Shown here piece after piece: positions 41,781-51,611 of a stretch of 64,000 nucleotides of DNA; positions within the stretch are counted from its first letter, which is position 1; every line of letters begins with the position of its first letter. Origin of the DNA: Rheinheimera riviphila (GTDB taxonomy: Bacteria; Pseudomonadota; Gammaproteobacteria; Enterobacterales; Alteromonadaceae); the NCBI RefSeq assembly GCF_004005945.1, contig NZ_SACS01000024.1:1-64000 (forward strand). The letters run 5' to 3'. A model generated the notes under the pieces. The model searched no databases and was not told where the DNA came from. It was given only the letters and a program-made list of their open reading frames with translations. The position numbers and the translations under genes were made by a program.

Positions 41781-44732
41781 GTGCGTTTGACTTTCATTTT
41801 GCTGTTGCAACTGCTGCTGTCCCTGTGCAGCTTTGACCTGCTGGCGCGCCCTGCGCCATTAGCCGATTATTTCCGCGAAAGCTGGACCACCCGTGACGGT
41901 CTGCCACACAACACCATCAACAGCATTATTCAAAGCAAAGACGGTTATTTATGGTTCGCCACCTGGGAAGGGGCGGCCCGTTATGATGGCCGCAGTTTCA
42001 CCGTATTTGGCCGTAGTGAACTGACTGGTTTACCGGATTCCGGGGTGCGGGTGTTTAGCCTTGATCGCAACGGTGATTTACTGATGGGCGGCTCCCGTGG
42101 TGGCATGGCATTGGTCAAAGACGGTCAGTGGCAATCGTTACCTGCCGTTGAAAAATTAATCAACGATTTAACCCGTGATGCCAATGGCCGCTTGTGGATT
42201 GCCACCGAAGGCGGCGGACTGCTGCTACAACAGCCTGATGGTCAAACCCGACAATTTACAGCGGCTGACGGGCTGACGCCGACAGTGATTTACCGCCTGC
42301 TGGATGACACTCAGGGCAAAATCTGGCTGGCGACCCAACAAGGCTTGTATTGGTTTGACCCGTCGTTGACTAATCCGGTATTCCATTTGGCAGGTCCGGA
42401 GCAGGGCATGCCATTGACCTCAATTTTTGCGCTGACGCTCAGTGGTGACGGTACTTTGCTGGTTGGCACTGAGCAAGGCGCTTTTAAACGGCAACAGCAG
42501 CAATTTACGCCGCTGGATCCTGGCCTGAAAGGGGTGGCGGTGTCGGTGATGATGCTGGATCAGCAACAACAAATCTGGCTTGGCACTATTAACCAGGGAG
42601 TGATGCGCCTTGGCACACTCGGGCTGGAGCAACTCACCGTTGCTGATGGTTTACCGAATAACCGGGTGTTAGCGTTATGGCAGGATCGCGAAAAAAGCAT
42701 CTGGATTGGTACCAACGGCGGCGTGTTGCGGCTACGGGATGCGCCCTTTAGCAATCTCACCACCAGCAAAGGGTTGTCTGATAACTATGTACGAACCGTG
42801 CTGGAACACCGCGATGGTTCGATGTGGATTGGCTCCAGCGGCGGTTTGGATCGACAGCTCGATGGCAAGATTTCGGCGGTAACTCATCCGCAAGGTGGGC
42901 CGCTGACGTCCGTGCTGAGTCTGGCGGAAGGGCCAGACGGTGATGTGTGGGTCGGCAGTTATTCACAAGGATTAATGCGGTTGCGCAACGGCAAAGTGAT
43001 TGCTGTATTTGACCGGGCTTTTGGCCTTACGTCCAATGAAGTGCGGGCGATTTTGCCGATGGCGGATGGCAGTGTCTGGGTCGGCACGTCTGGTGGTTTG
43101 AGTCATCTGGTTGATGGCACTGTGCGCGAGTTTCATGTCAAAGATGGTCTATCCGGCGAATTTGTCACGGCGCTTGCCGTACAGCCCAATGGCAAACTGT
43201 GGGTCGGCACTGGCAGTGGTGTCTCAATTCAGGAAGGCGATAAATTCCGGCAGTTACCACTCAACAATTTTGATCAGGCCGACTATGTGTTTGGGTTTTA
43301 TCAGCCGCCGGCAAGTGATGATTTATGGCTGGCAACTGATCGCGGATTGGTGCGGTTTGATGCTGTAAAAAACCAGATCCAACTGGTTGGCAAAGCGGCA
43401 GGATTGCCTTTTGATAAAGTTTTCGCCATTGCAGCAGAAGCGGATCAGTATTTTTGGTTGAGTTCCAATCGCGGTATTTTGCGGGTGAAGCAGCAGGATG
43501 TATTGCAGGTGGCTGCCGGGACTCAGTCGAAACTGGTCGGTTATGAGTTATTTGGTGAAAGTGACGGTATGCAAAGTGCCCAATGTAATGGTGGTTCGAT
43601 GCCAGCTGCAGTTGCCCGCCAAGATGGCAGTTTGTGGTTTGCCACTTCCCAAGGCGTCGCGATGGTCACGCCGACCAGGCTCAGCGAATTTGTGATCCGC
43701 ACGCCACCGGTGGTGGTGCAGAAGCTTAGTGCCGATGGTGTGCAGTATCCGGTTGCCGCCCAGCAGTTATCGGCCGGTACCCGTCGGGTGGAAATGCAGT
43801 TCGCTGGTTTAAGTTATGTGATGCCAACCCGTATCCAGTACCGCACCAAGTTAGTTGGGTTTGACAAAGACTGGGTCGAACGCGGCCCGCAGCATGTCGC
43901 CGAATACACCAACCTGACGCCTGGCCGTTATCAGTTTTTGGTCAGCGCGGCTTATCCGGATGGTGACTGGTCTGCAGATCCCGCCGCAGTGCAGCTGGAA
44001 ATCTTGCCATTTTTCTGGCAGCGCACCAGTTTTATGGTGATCGCAGCAAGCGGAATGGTGCTGTTGATGTTGGCTTTGTATCGCTGGCGAATTCACCGCT
44101 TGCGCCGCAACGAGCAAACGCTGCGGCGACAGGTGCTGGAAAAAACGTCGGCGCTGCGGCAACAAGCAGAAATTCTGACTTTAGCCGTGGAAGAAAAAAG
44201 TATTTTGGCTGAACAGTTACGGCTGCAAGCAGCGGCTTTTGCTGCGCAGGCACGCGAAGATGGTCTGACCGGACTTGCCAATCGCCGCGCTTTTGATGAG
44301 CAGCTGGCGTCTGAGTTTAACCGCGCGCAACGCCTGCATCATCAGCTGTGCCTGGTGATTATCGACATCGATCATTTTAAACGGATCAACGATCAATGGT
44401 CACATATGGCGGGTGACGAAGTGCTGAAACGGATAGCGCAAATCCTGAAATTACATAGCCGCGATATCGATATGACGTCGCGCTGGGGCGGCGAAGAGTT
44501 TGCGTTGTTATTGCCACAAACCAGTTTGCAGCAGGGGCATGAAGTCTGTGAACGTTTGCGTCATGCCATCGAAAGTACTGATTATCAGGACATTGCCGCA
44601 GGACTCACCGTAACCGCCAGTTTTGGTTTAGCGGTGAATACCGGTCTGGCACATTACGACAAATTAATTTCCCGCGCCGATAGTTTGTTGTATCAGGCCA
44701 AAGCCAATGGCCGCAATACCGTTTGCAGCTAG
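41781..44732 (+). CDS. Reg_prop/Y_Y_Y sensor diguanylate cyclase
   Basis: A 983-residue membrane sensor starting with GTG. A signal peptide (about 1-22) is followed by two seven-bladed propellers of Reg_prop repeats (motif family DGLPHNTINSI, DGYLWFATWEGAARYDG, KIWLATQQGL), then a Y_Y_Y domain (YRTKLVGFDKDW, YTNLTPGRYQFLVSA), a membrane helix (about 752-770), a coiled coil and a C-terminal GGDEF domain with active RWGGEEFALLLPQ. It should make cyclic di-GMP in response to a periplasmic ligand, likely oligosaccharides as in Bacteroides hybrid sensors with the same ectodomain. A strong hairpin follows. Confidence 0.92.
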   Translation: MRLTFILLLQLLLSLCSFDLLARPAPLADYFRESWTTRDGLPHNTINSIIQSKDGYLWFATWEGAARYDGRSFTVFGRSELTGLPDSGVRVFSLDRNGDLLMGGSRGGMALVKDGQWQSLPAVEKLINDLTRDANGRLWIATEGGGLLLQQPDGQTRQFTAADGLTPTVIYRLLDDTQGKIWLATQQGLYWFDPSLTNPVFHLAGPEQGMPLTSIFALTLSGDGTLLVGTEQGAFKRQQQQFTPLDPGLKGVAVSVMMLDQQQQIWLGTINQGVMRLGTLGLEQLTVADGLPNNRVLALWQDREKSIWIGTNGGVLRLRDAPFSNLTTSKGLSDNYVRTVLEHRDGSMWIGSSGGLDRQLDGKISAVTHPQGGPLTSVLSLAEGPDGDVWVGSYSQGLMRLRNGKVIAVFDRAFGLTSNEVRAILPMADGSVWVGTSGGLSHLVDGTVREFHVKDGLSGEFVTALAVQPNGKLWVGTGSGVSIQEGDKFRQLPLNNFDQADYVFGFYQPPASDDLWLATDRGLVRFDAVKNQIQLVGKAAGLPFDKVFAIAAEADQYFWLSSNRGILRVKQQDVLQVAAGTQSKLVGYELFGESDGMQSAQCNGGSMPAAVARQDGSLWFATSQGVAMVTPTRLSEFVIRTPPVVVQKLSADGVQYPVAAQQLSAGTRRVEMQFAGLSYVMPTRIQYRTKLVGFDKDWVERGPQHVAEYTNLTPGRYQFLVSAAYPDGDWSADPAAVQLEILPFFWQRTSFMVIAASGMVLLMLALYRWRIHRLRRNEQTLRRQVLEKTSALRQQAEILTLAVEEKSILAEQLRLQAAAFAAQAREDGLTGLANRRAFDEQLASEFNRAQRLHHQLCLVIIDIDHFKRINDQWSHMAGDEVLKRIAQILKLHSRDIDMTSRWGGEEFALLLPQTSLQQGHEVCERLRHAIESTDYQDIAAGLTVTASFGLAVNTGLAHYDKLISRADSLLYQAKANGRNTVCS

Positions 44733-44735
44733 TTC

Positions 44736-44781
44736 CATGCTCTGAACCGGCCGTCATTATCGACGGTCGGGCCAGAGCATG
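44736..44781. terminator. Bidirectional hairpin between converging genes
   Basis: Outer stem CATGCTCTG / CAGAGCATG continues inwards through CCG.CCGTC / GACGG.CGG, a very long near-perfect hairpin four bases after the diguanylate cyclase stop. No long T-run is present; it probably stops transcription from both sides. Confidence 0.7.
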
Positions 44782-44799
44782 TCATACACAATTGCCGGA

Positions 44800-45219
44800 T
44801 CAGAACTTAAAGGCGACTTTCACCGAAGCATCAACTTTACTGGCGTCGACAAAGCCAATCAGGCTCGGATTGCCAGCGACCAGCTTCAGCATTTCCTCTT
44901 CAGTGGTCAGCTCTTTGGGTGGTGTGCCTTTGCCGGTAAATACCAGCTTCGACCAATAGGCCTTTAACTGGCTGGCCGATTTTTTCAGCACCACATCGTT
45001 AAAACTGGCACTGCTTGGCGCCGTTTCCACCAACGACATCGGCACCACGGACTGGCCATCCGCAAAGGATTTCTCCCGGCCGAGGTAAATTTTTGCCACC
45101 GTTGCCGCATCCAGTGCATTGGCGTTTGATGGATGAACAATCACCGCGACTTCGGCAAATACCATGGTGCTGCCAAGGGTGGTGAGTAAGGTCGACAGTA
45201 CTAAAATTCTGTTTTTCAT
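44800..45219 (-). CDS. Small PstS-like periplasmic binding protein
   Basis: A 139-residue secreted protein with signal peptide MKNRILVLSTLLTTLGSTMVFA. The mature part, VAVIVHPSNANALDAATVAKIYLGREKSFADG and IGFVDASKVDASVKVAF, is the small phosphate-binding-like (PBP_like) family. AGGGGC lies ahead of ATG 45219. It follows the porin gene by ten bases and so forms a pair. Members of this family often accompany porins or sensors; phosphate binding is not shown. Confidence 0.75.
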   Translation of the reverse strand: MKNRILVLSTLLTTLGSTMVFAEVAVIVHPSNANALDAATVAKIYLGREKSFADGQSVVPMSLVETAPSSASFNDVVLKKSASQLKAYWSKLVFTGKGTPPKELTTEEEMLKLVAGNPSLIGFVDASKVDASVKVAFKF

Positions 45220-45229
45220 CAGATGCCCC

Positions 45230-46432
45230 TTAAAAAACCAAATCGACGCCAAAAGAGATCAGTTGATAGTCATCGACTGTCGCTCTGGTATCGGTACCTT
45301 TAAAATAATCCGCTTTAAAGGCGGCGCTTGGATGGAAATCGTAACGCACTGATAAACCGACGCCGTCGAACTCACGTTGAGCAAAAGCGTTGTGAATACC
45401 ACGTCCGGTAGCTTGCAACACCGGATGAGCGACGCTGTTTAAAAAGCCATAGTCGGCTTCTTGCGCATAGTCTTCGGTGTGGATGGTCACCACGACGTTG
45501 TCAAAACGGTGACCCAAAGCCAGATACCAGGATTTATTCAGCGCATCGGTGGAGTCTTTCACTGCATAATCGACATATTCAAAATCGACCAACCAGTTAT
45601 TGTAATCCACCGCAAAACCGCTGAACCAGTAAAAGGCGTCTTTTTCATTCCAGCCAATGCTGTTTCGAAAATCAGCGATCTGTGCGGCAGTTGCGCCGTT
45701 GGCGGTGGCGAGCGCAATACCACCCGCAGCGAGTGGAAAGACCGTGGTGCTGTCGATCACCGCACCATCAATTTCTGCTGCAAAAATACCACCAAATAGT
45801 TGCCACCAGTCACCGGCGAGGGTGGCGTTGGCCGACATAATATTATCCAGTCCAAAACCAACGGCGCTGTTGGTCACCACACTAAACACTTCGCCAGACC
45901 AGCCGCCATACAGCACTTTGGTCTGCAGGTTGTAATCGCCAATATTAAACTGGCTGTCGACCGCAATACCTTCGATGGTGCTGAAATCCAATCCAATATA
46001 GACCGCTTTTGGTAATCTGGAAAAATTGTGGGCGTAGCCAACTTTTTCATATTCTGACTGGTGAAAAATCGGGTTGGCAAACCGCCCAGCGCTCAGCCGA
46101 TGGGTATCATTTAACTGATAGCTGAAATAGGCCCAGCGAGCATCCACTTCAAAGTCGGTGGCGCCTTCACCAAATAACTGCACAGTGGCGGACAAGCCTT
46201 CCGACAAATCGGCAGAAGCCTGAATCGCAAACAGCGATTCGGTTTTAAATGATAGTTCACCTTCTTCGTAACCTGGGTAGGGGGTTGCACCGCCGTCAGA
46301 GGAGACAGAGGTGCCGCGGATCGACGCAAAGCCATTCAGTTTTACTTCCGCCACTGCCGACGGCAAATACAGAGTCGTCAGCAACACCGAGCCAATCAGC
46401 CAGCGTTGCCGCGGGTTATATTGCAGTTTCAT
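45230..46432 (-). CDS. Outer-membrane porin
   Basis: A 400-residue protein with signal peptide (about 1-28, ending AVAE), beta-barrel composition and a C-terminal aromatic residue (GVDLVF), the BAM recognition signal. Segments such as LNGFASIRGT, HRLSAGRFANPIFHQSEYEKVGYAHNF and ALGHRFDNVVVTIHTEDYA fit general porins. It heads a two-gene unit with the PstS-like protein. Substrate unknown; it may admit oligosaccharides or phosphate. Confidence 0.82.
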   Translation of the reverse strand: MKLQYNPRQRWLIGSVLLTTLYLPSAVAEVKLNGFASIRGTSVSSDGGATPYPGYEEGELSFKTESLFAIQASADLSEGLSATVQLFGEGATDFEVDARWAYFSYQLNDTHRLSAGRFANPIFHQSEYEKVGYAHNFSRLPKAVYIGLDFSTIEGIAVDSQFNIGDYNLQTKVLYGGWSGEVFSVVTNSAVGFGLDNIMSANATLAGDWWQLFGGIFAAEIDGAVIDSTTVFPLAAGGIALATANGATAAQIADFRNSIGWNEKDAFYWFSGFAVDYNNWLVDFEYVDYAVKDSTDALNKSWYLALGHRFDNVVVTIHTEDYAQEADYGFLNSVAHPVLQATGRGIHNAFAQREFDGVGLSVRYDFHPSAAFKADYFKGTDTRATVDDYQLISFGVDLVF

Positions 46433-46779
46433 CGCCTATCCTTTTGTTATTGTGGGTAATCATCTCAAGCGTAGTTGAGCTTTGCGCAGATGCCGTGGCT
46501 TTTTTTGGATTGCAGATGATAAATTTGTTCTTTATCAAGGCTTAGCACTATATTGAACCAGCGATTTTTCCGAACGCTCGGGCAGAAGTGGGTGATGTTT
46601 TTTAGCATAAAGTTTTGGTATTTCAGATATTTAGACGATTTTACTTCGCATGGGTTACAGCGCCTGTGCTGCTGCCGGTGGCGGTAAACGCGCTGCTGAA
46701 ATTATTACCGCTACCGCATCGACAGTAACCTTGCCATTCAGGCCGTTATTTCATATCTGAAACCAATAATCAGCATCCT

Positions 46780-46826
46780 GCCAGCGGTGGCAAAAAATTT
46801 CTGTCAGCTATTGCCACCGGTGGCAG
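46780..46826. promoter_or_regulatory. Paired LacI-type operators before GH28 gene
   Basis: TGCCAGCGGTGGCA (46780-46793, 13/14) and the perfect palindrome TGCCACCGGTGGCA (46813-46826), start points again 33 bp apart, in the gap before the polygalacturonase gene. The rest of the porin/GH28 gap (46433-46911) shows no gene; a further half-like copy, GCCGGTGGCG, occurs near 46674. Confidence 0.8.
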
Positions 46827-46911
46827 ATGCGTTATATTGTGGTTCAATACAGAGATTCATTGTACTTAGTTGTACTTATGTGGTGTGAATTCGGCAGTTG
46901 GAGTGAATAGC

Positions 46912-48405
46912 GTGACCATCAATCGACAAAAACGACAGCACATGAAAGGCGGCCTGATGTCATTGGCTGCTTTATCGCTGCCGCTCGGCGGCTGGTTGGC
47001 GGGTTGTGCTAAAACGCAATCGACTGATGTGAATTCGGCAACACCGGCTGCGAAATTAAACACATTAAGTTCTTCGCCAAAAACTCAACAGGCACAACAG
47101 CAGCTCTGGCAACAAGCCGACGCTATTGTAAAAAGTATCGCGCCGACTCAATTTGCCGCCCGCGATTTTTTAATCACCCAGTTTGGTGCTGTGGCAGGTG
47201 CCGATTGCACCAACGCTATTGCCAAGGCGATTGCCGCCTGCGCCCAAGCCGGTGGCGGAAGGGTGATGGTGCCAGAAGGTCGCTGGCTGACCGGCGCTGT
47301 GCATTTAAAATCCAACGTCAATTTACACCTGCAGAAAAACGCCGTGCTGGCATTTTCAACCGATCCTAAAGCCTATTTGCCTTATGTGTTTACCCGCTGG
47401 GAAGGCGTGGAATTAATGGGTTATTCGCCGCTGATTTACGCCTTTGAGCAAGACAATATCGCCATTACCGGCGAAGGTATTTTAGAAGGTGGTGGCAGCA
47501 ATACCAACTGGTGGCCGTGGAAAGGCAAATGGAAACATACGCCGTGGCAGCTTGACGCCGCAACCGATCAACAGCAAACCCGCGCGCCGTTATTTGCGAT
47601 GGCTGAAGCAGGTGTGCCGGTGGCGGAGCGGGTATTTGAGAAGAACTTTTTACGACCGCCGTTTATTCAGCCGTATCGTTGTAGCCGGGTGTTGATTGAA
47701 GGCGTGACCATTCGCAATTCGCCGTTTTGGCTGGTTAATCCGGTGCTTTGCACGGACGTCATCGTGCGTGGTGTGAACTTTGTCAGCCACGGTCCAAATT
47801 CCGATGGCTGCGATCCTGAATCCTGCAACAGAGTACTGATTGAAAACTGTTTATTTGATACCGGCGATGACTGTATTGCGCTGAAATCCGGTCGCAATAA
47901 CGATGGTCGGCGCTTGGCGACGCCAGTGCAAAACGTGGTGATCCAGGATTGCATGATGAAATCCGGACACGGCGGTGTGGTGATCGGGAGCGAAATTTCC
48001 GGTGGTGCCAACCACATTTTCGCCCGTCGATTACGGATGAGTAGCCCGGATTTAGAACGTGGCCTGCGCATCAAAACCAACTCCTTGCGCGGTGGTCTGA
48101 TTGATACCGTGGCTTTAACCGATATCGAAATTGGCGAAGTAAAAGACGCCATCGTCATTAACTTCTACTACGAAGAAGGTGATGCCGGTGACCATTTGCC
48201 GTTGGTACAAAATATTTTTGTCAGCAATTTGCATGTGAAAAAAGCCAAGCGGATTTTTGAAGTGCGGGGGTTACCACGGGCGCCGGTCGGCTTGGTACAG
48301 TTGTCGAATGTCACCATCGATCAAGCCGAAATTGGCGTGGTGGAAGGGGCGCCGCAACTGGTGCTGGATAACGTGCGTTATAACGGCAAGCCGTTACAGC
48401 TGTAG
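46912..48405 (+). CDS. GH28 polygalacturonase
   Basis: A 497-residue GH28 beta-helix enzyme. I chose GTG 46912 (GGAG eight bases upstream); the exported N-terminus RQKRQHMKGGLMSLAALSL...LAGCAK looks like a lipoprotein signal, perhaps Tat-like. Catalytic signatures are all present: NSDGCDPES (NTD-like), DTGDDCIALKSG (GDD), SGHGGVVIGSE (GHG) and LRIKTN (RIK). The N-terminal FGAVAGADCTNAIAKAIAAC is the usual first strand. It hydrolyses polygalacturonate, likely exo-acting like relatives in Bacteroidetes and Alteromonadales (inference). Paired operators precede it; it starts the rightward galacturonate operon. Confidence 0.92.
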   Translation: MTINRQKRQHMKGGLMSLAALSLPLGGWLAGCAKTQSTDVNSATPAAKLNTLSSSPKTQQAQQQLWQQADAIVKSIAPTQFAARDFLITQFGAVAGADCTNAIAKAIAACAQAGGGRVMVPEGRWLTGAVHLKSNVNLHLQKNAVLAFSTDPKAYLPYVFTRWEGVELMGYSPLIYAFEQDNIAITGEGILEGGGSNTNWWPWKGKWKHTPWQLDAATDQQQTRAPLFAMAEAGVPVAERVFEKNFLRPPFIQPYRCSRVLIEGVTIRNSPFWLVNPVLCTDVIVRGVNFVSHGPNSDGCDPESCNRVLIENCLFDTGDDCIALKSGRNNDGRRLATPVQNVVIQDCMMKSGHGGVVIGSEISGGANHIFARRLRMSSPDLERGLRIKTNSLRGGLIDTVALTDIEIGEVKDAIVINFYYEEGDAGDHLPLVQNIFVSNLHVKKAKRIFEVRGLPRAPVGLVQLSNVTIDQAEIGVVEGAPQLVLDNVRYNGKPLQL

Positions 48406-48450
48406 TGGCCAGGCCGCTACCGCAACGATAAAACTTATATTTTTTAAAAT

Positions 48451-48464
48451 TGCCACCGCTAGCC
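48451..48464. promoter_or_regulatory. Degenerate LacI-type operator before uxaA
   Basis: TGCCACCGCTAGCC matches 11 of 14 bases of the regulon palindrome, 24 bases before the uxaA start, overlapping the leader. Confidence 0.4.
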
Positions 48465-48487
48465 AAGCGGGGCCCAGGAGCAAGTCG

Positions 48488-50095
48488 ATGTCGACTGAAT
48501 CAACAACAGCAGCCAGCAACAGCAAGCCAGGTTGCAGTGTCAGTTTGCCAGAGCCGGCCACTACGCAAACCGTTGCTTTGTGGCAAGTGCATCCACGCGA
48601 CAATGTATTAATTGCACTGCGTGCTATCGCTCAAGGCGAAGTGTTGCCAGCGCCATATCAGCACCTGACTGCGTTGGAAGAAATTCCGGCCGGTCATAAG
48701 GTCGCGATTGCCGATTTAGCCCAAGGCGCTGAAGTGCGCAAATACGGTTTTGCCATTGGCGCGACAACTCAAGTAGTAAAAGCCGGTAGCCATATTCACT
48801 CGCACAATACGGCGACCAATCTGAGCGGCGAACTGGCCTACAACTACAGTGGCTGTCAGGCGACTGAGCTTGATTATCCTGCTGATTTACCCACCGAATT
48901 TATGGGGTATCGCCGCAAAAATGGCAAAGTCGGCACCCGCAACGAGCTTTGGATCATCAATACCGTCGGTTGTGTCAATCGCGCAGCCACCCGGATTGCC
49001 GCAGAAGCCAATAAGCGGCTGGCGGCGGCTGGAATTTTAAACACCGATTCTGTGCAAACCAGTATTGATGGTGTTTTTGCTTACACCCATCCATTTGGTT
49101 GTTCACAACTTGGCGACGATCTCGCCCATACCCGCACTATTTTGGCTGGTCTGATTCAGCATCCCAACGCTGGTGCGGTGCTGGTGGTTGGTCTTGGTTG
49201 TGAAAACAATCAGCTGGCGAAATTACTGGAAGCCAGCCCTGGCGTTGATAGCAGCCGCATTCGTTCTTTTAACGCGCAGCAAGTGGAAGATGAAGTCGAA
49301 GAAGGCATCGCGGCGGTTGAAGAATTGCTGGCGCTGATGGCGCAAGACCAACGTACTGCTTGCCCGGTATCCGAGCTGGTGTTTGGGATGAAATGCGGCG
49401 GATCAGACGGTTTAAGTGGTCTCACCGCCAATCCTTTAGTCGGTCAGGTGGCTGATTTAGCCGCTGGCGCTGGCGGCAAAGTGATCTTGACCGAAACGCC
49501 GGAAATGTTTGGCGCTGAACAAGTGTTTATGGCGCGCGCGCGCAATGAAGCGGTGTTTAACGACATCGTGAAGTTAGTGAATGGCTTTAAGCAATATTTT
49601 ATCGACAACAACCAACCGGTGTATGAAAACCCAAGCCCTGGCAATAAAGCCGGTGGTTTGACGACGCTGGAAGAAAAATCCTTAGGTGCCATTCAAAAAG
49701 GTGGGTCGGCCATCGTCGAGCAAGTGATCCAATACGGCGAACTGGCCAGCGTGCCGGGCCTGACCTTGTTAGAAGGGCCGGGCAATGACGCCGTGTCGTC
49801 CACTGCGCTTACCGCAGCAGGCGCGACGCTGCTGTTGTTCACCACCGGTCGTGGCACGCCACTTGGTTTTCCAGTGCCGACGGTGAAGATTTCGTCGAAC
49901 TCAAATTTAGCTGCGCGTAAGCCAATGTGGATTGATTACGACGCCGGCGCCATGTTGTTACCGGGCGTGGATAGCCAGCAATTTAGCAAAGAATTTTTCC
50001 GTTATTTACTGCAGGTGGCGTCAGGTCAGTACACCCGCAATGAGAAGTCTGACAATAAAGAAATTGCGCTGTGGAAAAACGGCGTCACGCTTTAA
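48488..50095 (+). CDS. uxaA: Altronate dehydratase
   Basis: A 535-residue UxaA. ATG 48488 follows AGGAG; the open frame upstream overlaps the GH28 gene and is not coding. The N-terminal SAF domain (ALWQVHPRDNVLIALRAI, AKAGSHIHSHN-like VKAGSHIHSHNTATNL) precedes the large dehydratase domain with GYRRKNGKVGTRNELWIINTVGC, THPFGCSQLGDD, VVGLGCENNQ and FGMKCGGSDGLSG, whose cysteines bind the catalytic iron. It converts D-altronate to KDG. uxaC follows. Confidence 0.96.
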   Translation: MSTESTTAASNSKPGCSVSLPEPATTQTVALWQVHPRDNVLIALRAIAQGEVLPAPYQHLTALEEIPAGHKVAIADLAQGAEVRKYGFAIGATTQVVKAGSHIHSHNTATNLSGELAYNYSGCQATELDYPADLPTEFMGYRRKNGKVGTRNELWIINTVGCVNRAATRIAAEANKRLAAAGILNTDSVQTSIDGVFAYTHPFGCSQLGDDLAHTRTILAGLIQHPNAGAVLVVGLGCENNQLAKLLEASPGVDSSRIRSFNAQQVEDEVEEGIAAVEELLALMAQDQRTACPVSELVFGMKCGGSDGLSGLTANPLVGQVADLAAGAGGKVILTETPEMFGAEQVFMARARNEAVFNDIVKLVNGFKQYFIDNNQPVYENPSPGNKAGGLTTLEEKSLGAIQKGGSAIVEQVIQYGELASVPGLTLLEGPGNDAVSSTALTAAGATLLLFTTGRGTPLGFPVPTVKISSNSNLAARKPMWIDYDAGAMLLPGVDSQQFSKEFFRYLLQVASGQYTRNEKSDNKEIALWKNGVTL

Positions 50096-50140
50096 CTAAT
50101 GAATAAGTTGCCGCAAATACCGGCAATTGAAGGAGCCCAG

Positions 50141-51556
50141 ATGGCCGCATTAACTTTACATCCAGACCGTTTATTTCCGTCCGATCCAACAGTTCGGGCC
50201 ATCGCGCAGCGTTTATACCGCGAAATCGCCGGTTTACCTATTGTCAGCCCACATGGGCATACTGATCCAAAATGGTTTGCCGACAATGCCAATTTCGACA
50301 ACGCCACCAGCCTGTTATTACTGCCGGATCACTATGTATTCCGGATGTTATATAGCCAGGGCATTTCGCTGGAAAGCTTAGGTATTCGCCGTAAAGACGG
50401 TGTGGCAGTGGAAAGCGATTACCGTAAAATTTTCCAGACTTTTGCCAGCCATTATCATTTGTTCCGCGGCACGCCATCGCGGATGTGGCTTGATCATGTG
50501 TTTAGCGAAGTGTTTGGTTTTACGCAAGCCTTAACCACGGCCACCGCTGACAATTTTTACGACAGCATCAATGCGCAGCTGGTGAAACCAGAATTTAAGC
50601 CCCGTACCTTGTTAGACCGTTTTAACATTGAGCTGTTGGCGACCACCGAAGGTGCGCTCAATTCATTGAAATACCACAGCGCACTGAAAGGCACCGGTTA
50701 TGACAAAAAAGTCATCACCACTTTCCGCCCGGATGATGTGGTCGATGCCGATCGCGCCGATTTTGCTGCCAATGTGCAAAAACTCGGTGAACTAACAGGC
50801 CAGGATACGCAAAGCTGGGACGGTTATTTACAGGCGCTGCGCATCCGTCGGCAATTTTTCCGCGACCATGGCGCGACCGCGACCGATCACGGTCACCCAA
50901 CCGCCAAAACCGCCGATTTATCTAAAGCCGAAGCTGCGGCGCTGTTTGCACTTTGTTTAAAAGGTGAGGCCAGCACGCAGCAAACCGAATTGTTCCGCGC
51001 GCAAATGCTGACTGAAATGGCCGGTATGAGCATCGAAGATGGCATGACGATGCAAATTCATCCGGGTGCCTTTCGCAATCATAACCCGGTTATTTTCCAG
51101 AATTTTGGCCCGGATAAAGGCGCCGATATTCCAAGCCCAACCGAATTTGTCAGTAATTTAAAACCCTTGCTGGATAAGTACGGCAATAACTCAGATTTAA
51201 AAATCATCCTGTTTACGCTGGATGAAACCACTTACGCCCGTGAACTGGCGCCATTGGCTGGCCATTATCCCTGTCTGAAGTTAGGACCAGCCTGGTGGTT
51301 CCATGACAGCCCGGAAGGCATGCTACGTTTTCGCCATCAGGTCACTGAAACTGCAGGTTTTTATAACACTGTTGGCTTTAATGATGACACCCGGGCTTTC
51401 TTCTCCATTCCGGCGCGCCACGATGTCGCGCGGCGCATTGACTGCCGTTTCCTGGCAGGTTTGGTCGCCGAGCATCGGTTAGGTGAAGACGAAGCGGCCG
51501 AACTGGCTTATCAGCTGACGTATGGGCTGGTGAAAAAGGCTTATCAGCTGGCTTAA
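50141..51556 (+). CDS. uxaC: Glucuronate/galacturonate isomerase
   Basis: A 471-residue UxaC (E. coli has 470). ATG 50141 has AAGGAG five bases upstream; the earlier in-frame ATG at 50099 is rejected. Metal-binding and active-site features are IVSPHGHTDPKWFADN, LEATTEGAL-like LLATTEGALNSL, TFRPDDVVD, MQIHPGAFRNHNP and GFNDDTRAFFSIPARHDVARR. It isomerises galacturonate to tagaturonate and glucuronate to fructuronate in the cytoplasm, feeding the reductase encoded next. Confidence 0.97.
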   Translation: MAALTLHPDRLFPSDPTVRAIAQRLYREIAGLPIVSPHGHTDPKWFADNANFDNATSLLLLPDHYVFRMLYSQGISLESLGIRRKDGVAVESDYRKIFQTFASHYHLFRGTPSRMWLDHVFSEVFGFTQALTTATADNFYDSINAQLVKPEFKPRTLLDRFNIELLATTEGALNSLKYHSALKGTGYDKKVITTFRPDDVVDADRADFAANVQKLGELTGQDTQSWDGYLQALRIRRQFFRDHGATATDHGHPTAKTADLSKAEAAALFALCLKGEASTQQTELFRAQMLTEMAGMSIEDGMTMQIHPGAFRNHNPVIFQNFGPDKGADIPSPTEFVSNLKPLLDKYGNNSDLKIILFTLDETTYARELAPLAGHYPCLKLGPAWWFHDSPEGMLRFRHQVTETAGFYNTVGFNDDTRAFFSIPARHDVARRIDCRFLAGLVAEHRLGEDEAAELAYQLTYGLVKKAYQLA

Positions 51557-51611
51557 GCTGGCGGATTCGTTTCTCAATTAATTTCAAAACTAATTTCAAA
51601 ACGGGGCCGAA

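Noticed and set aside
48257..48487. 77-residue N-terminal extension of UxaA
   Set aside because: It overlaps the GH28 gene in another frame and the ATG at 48488 has a strong ribosome site.
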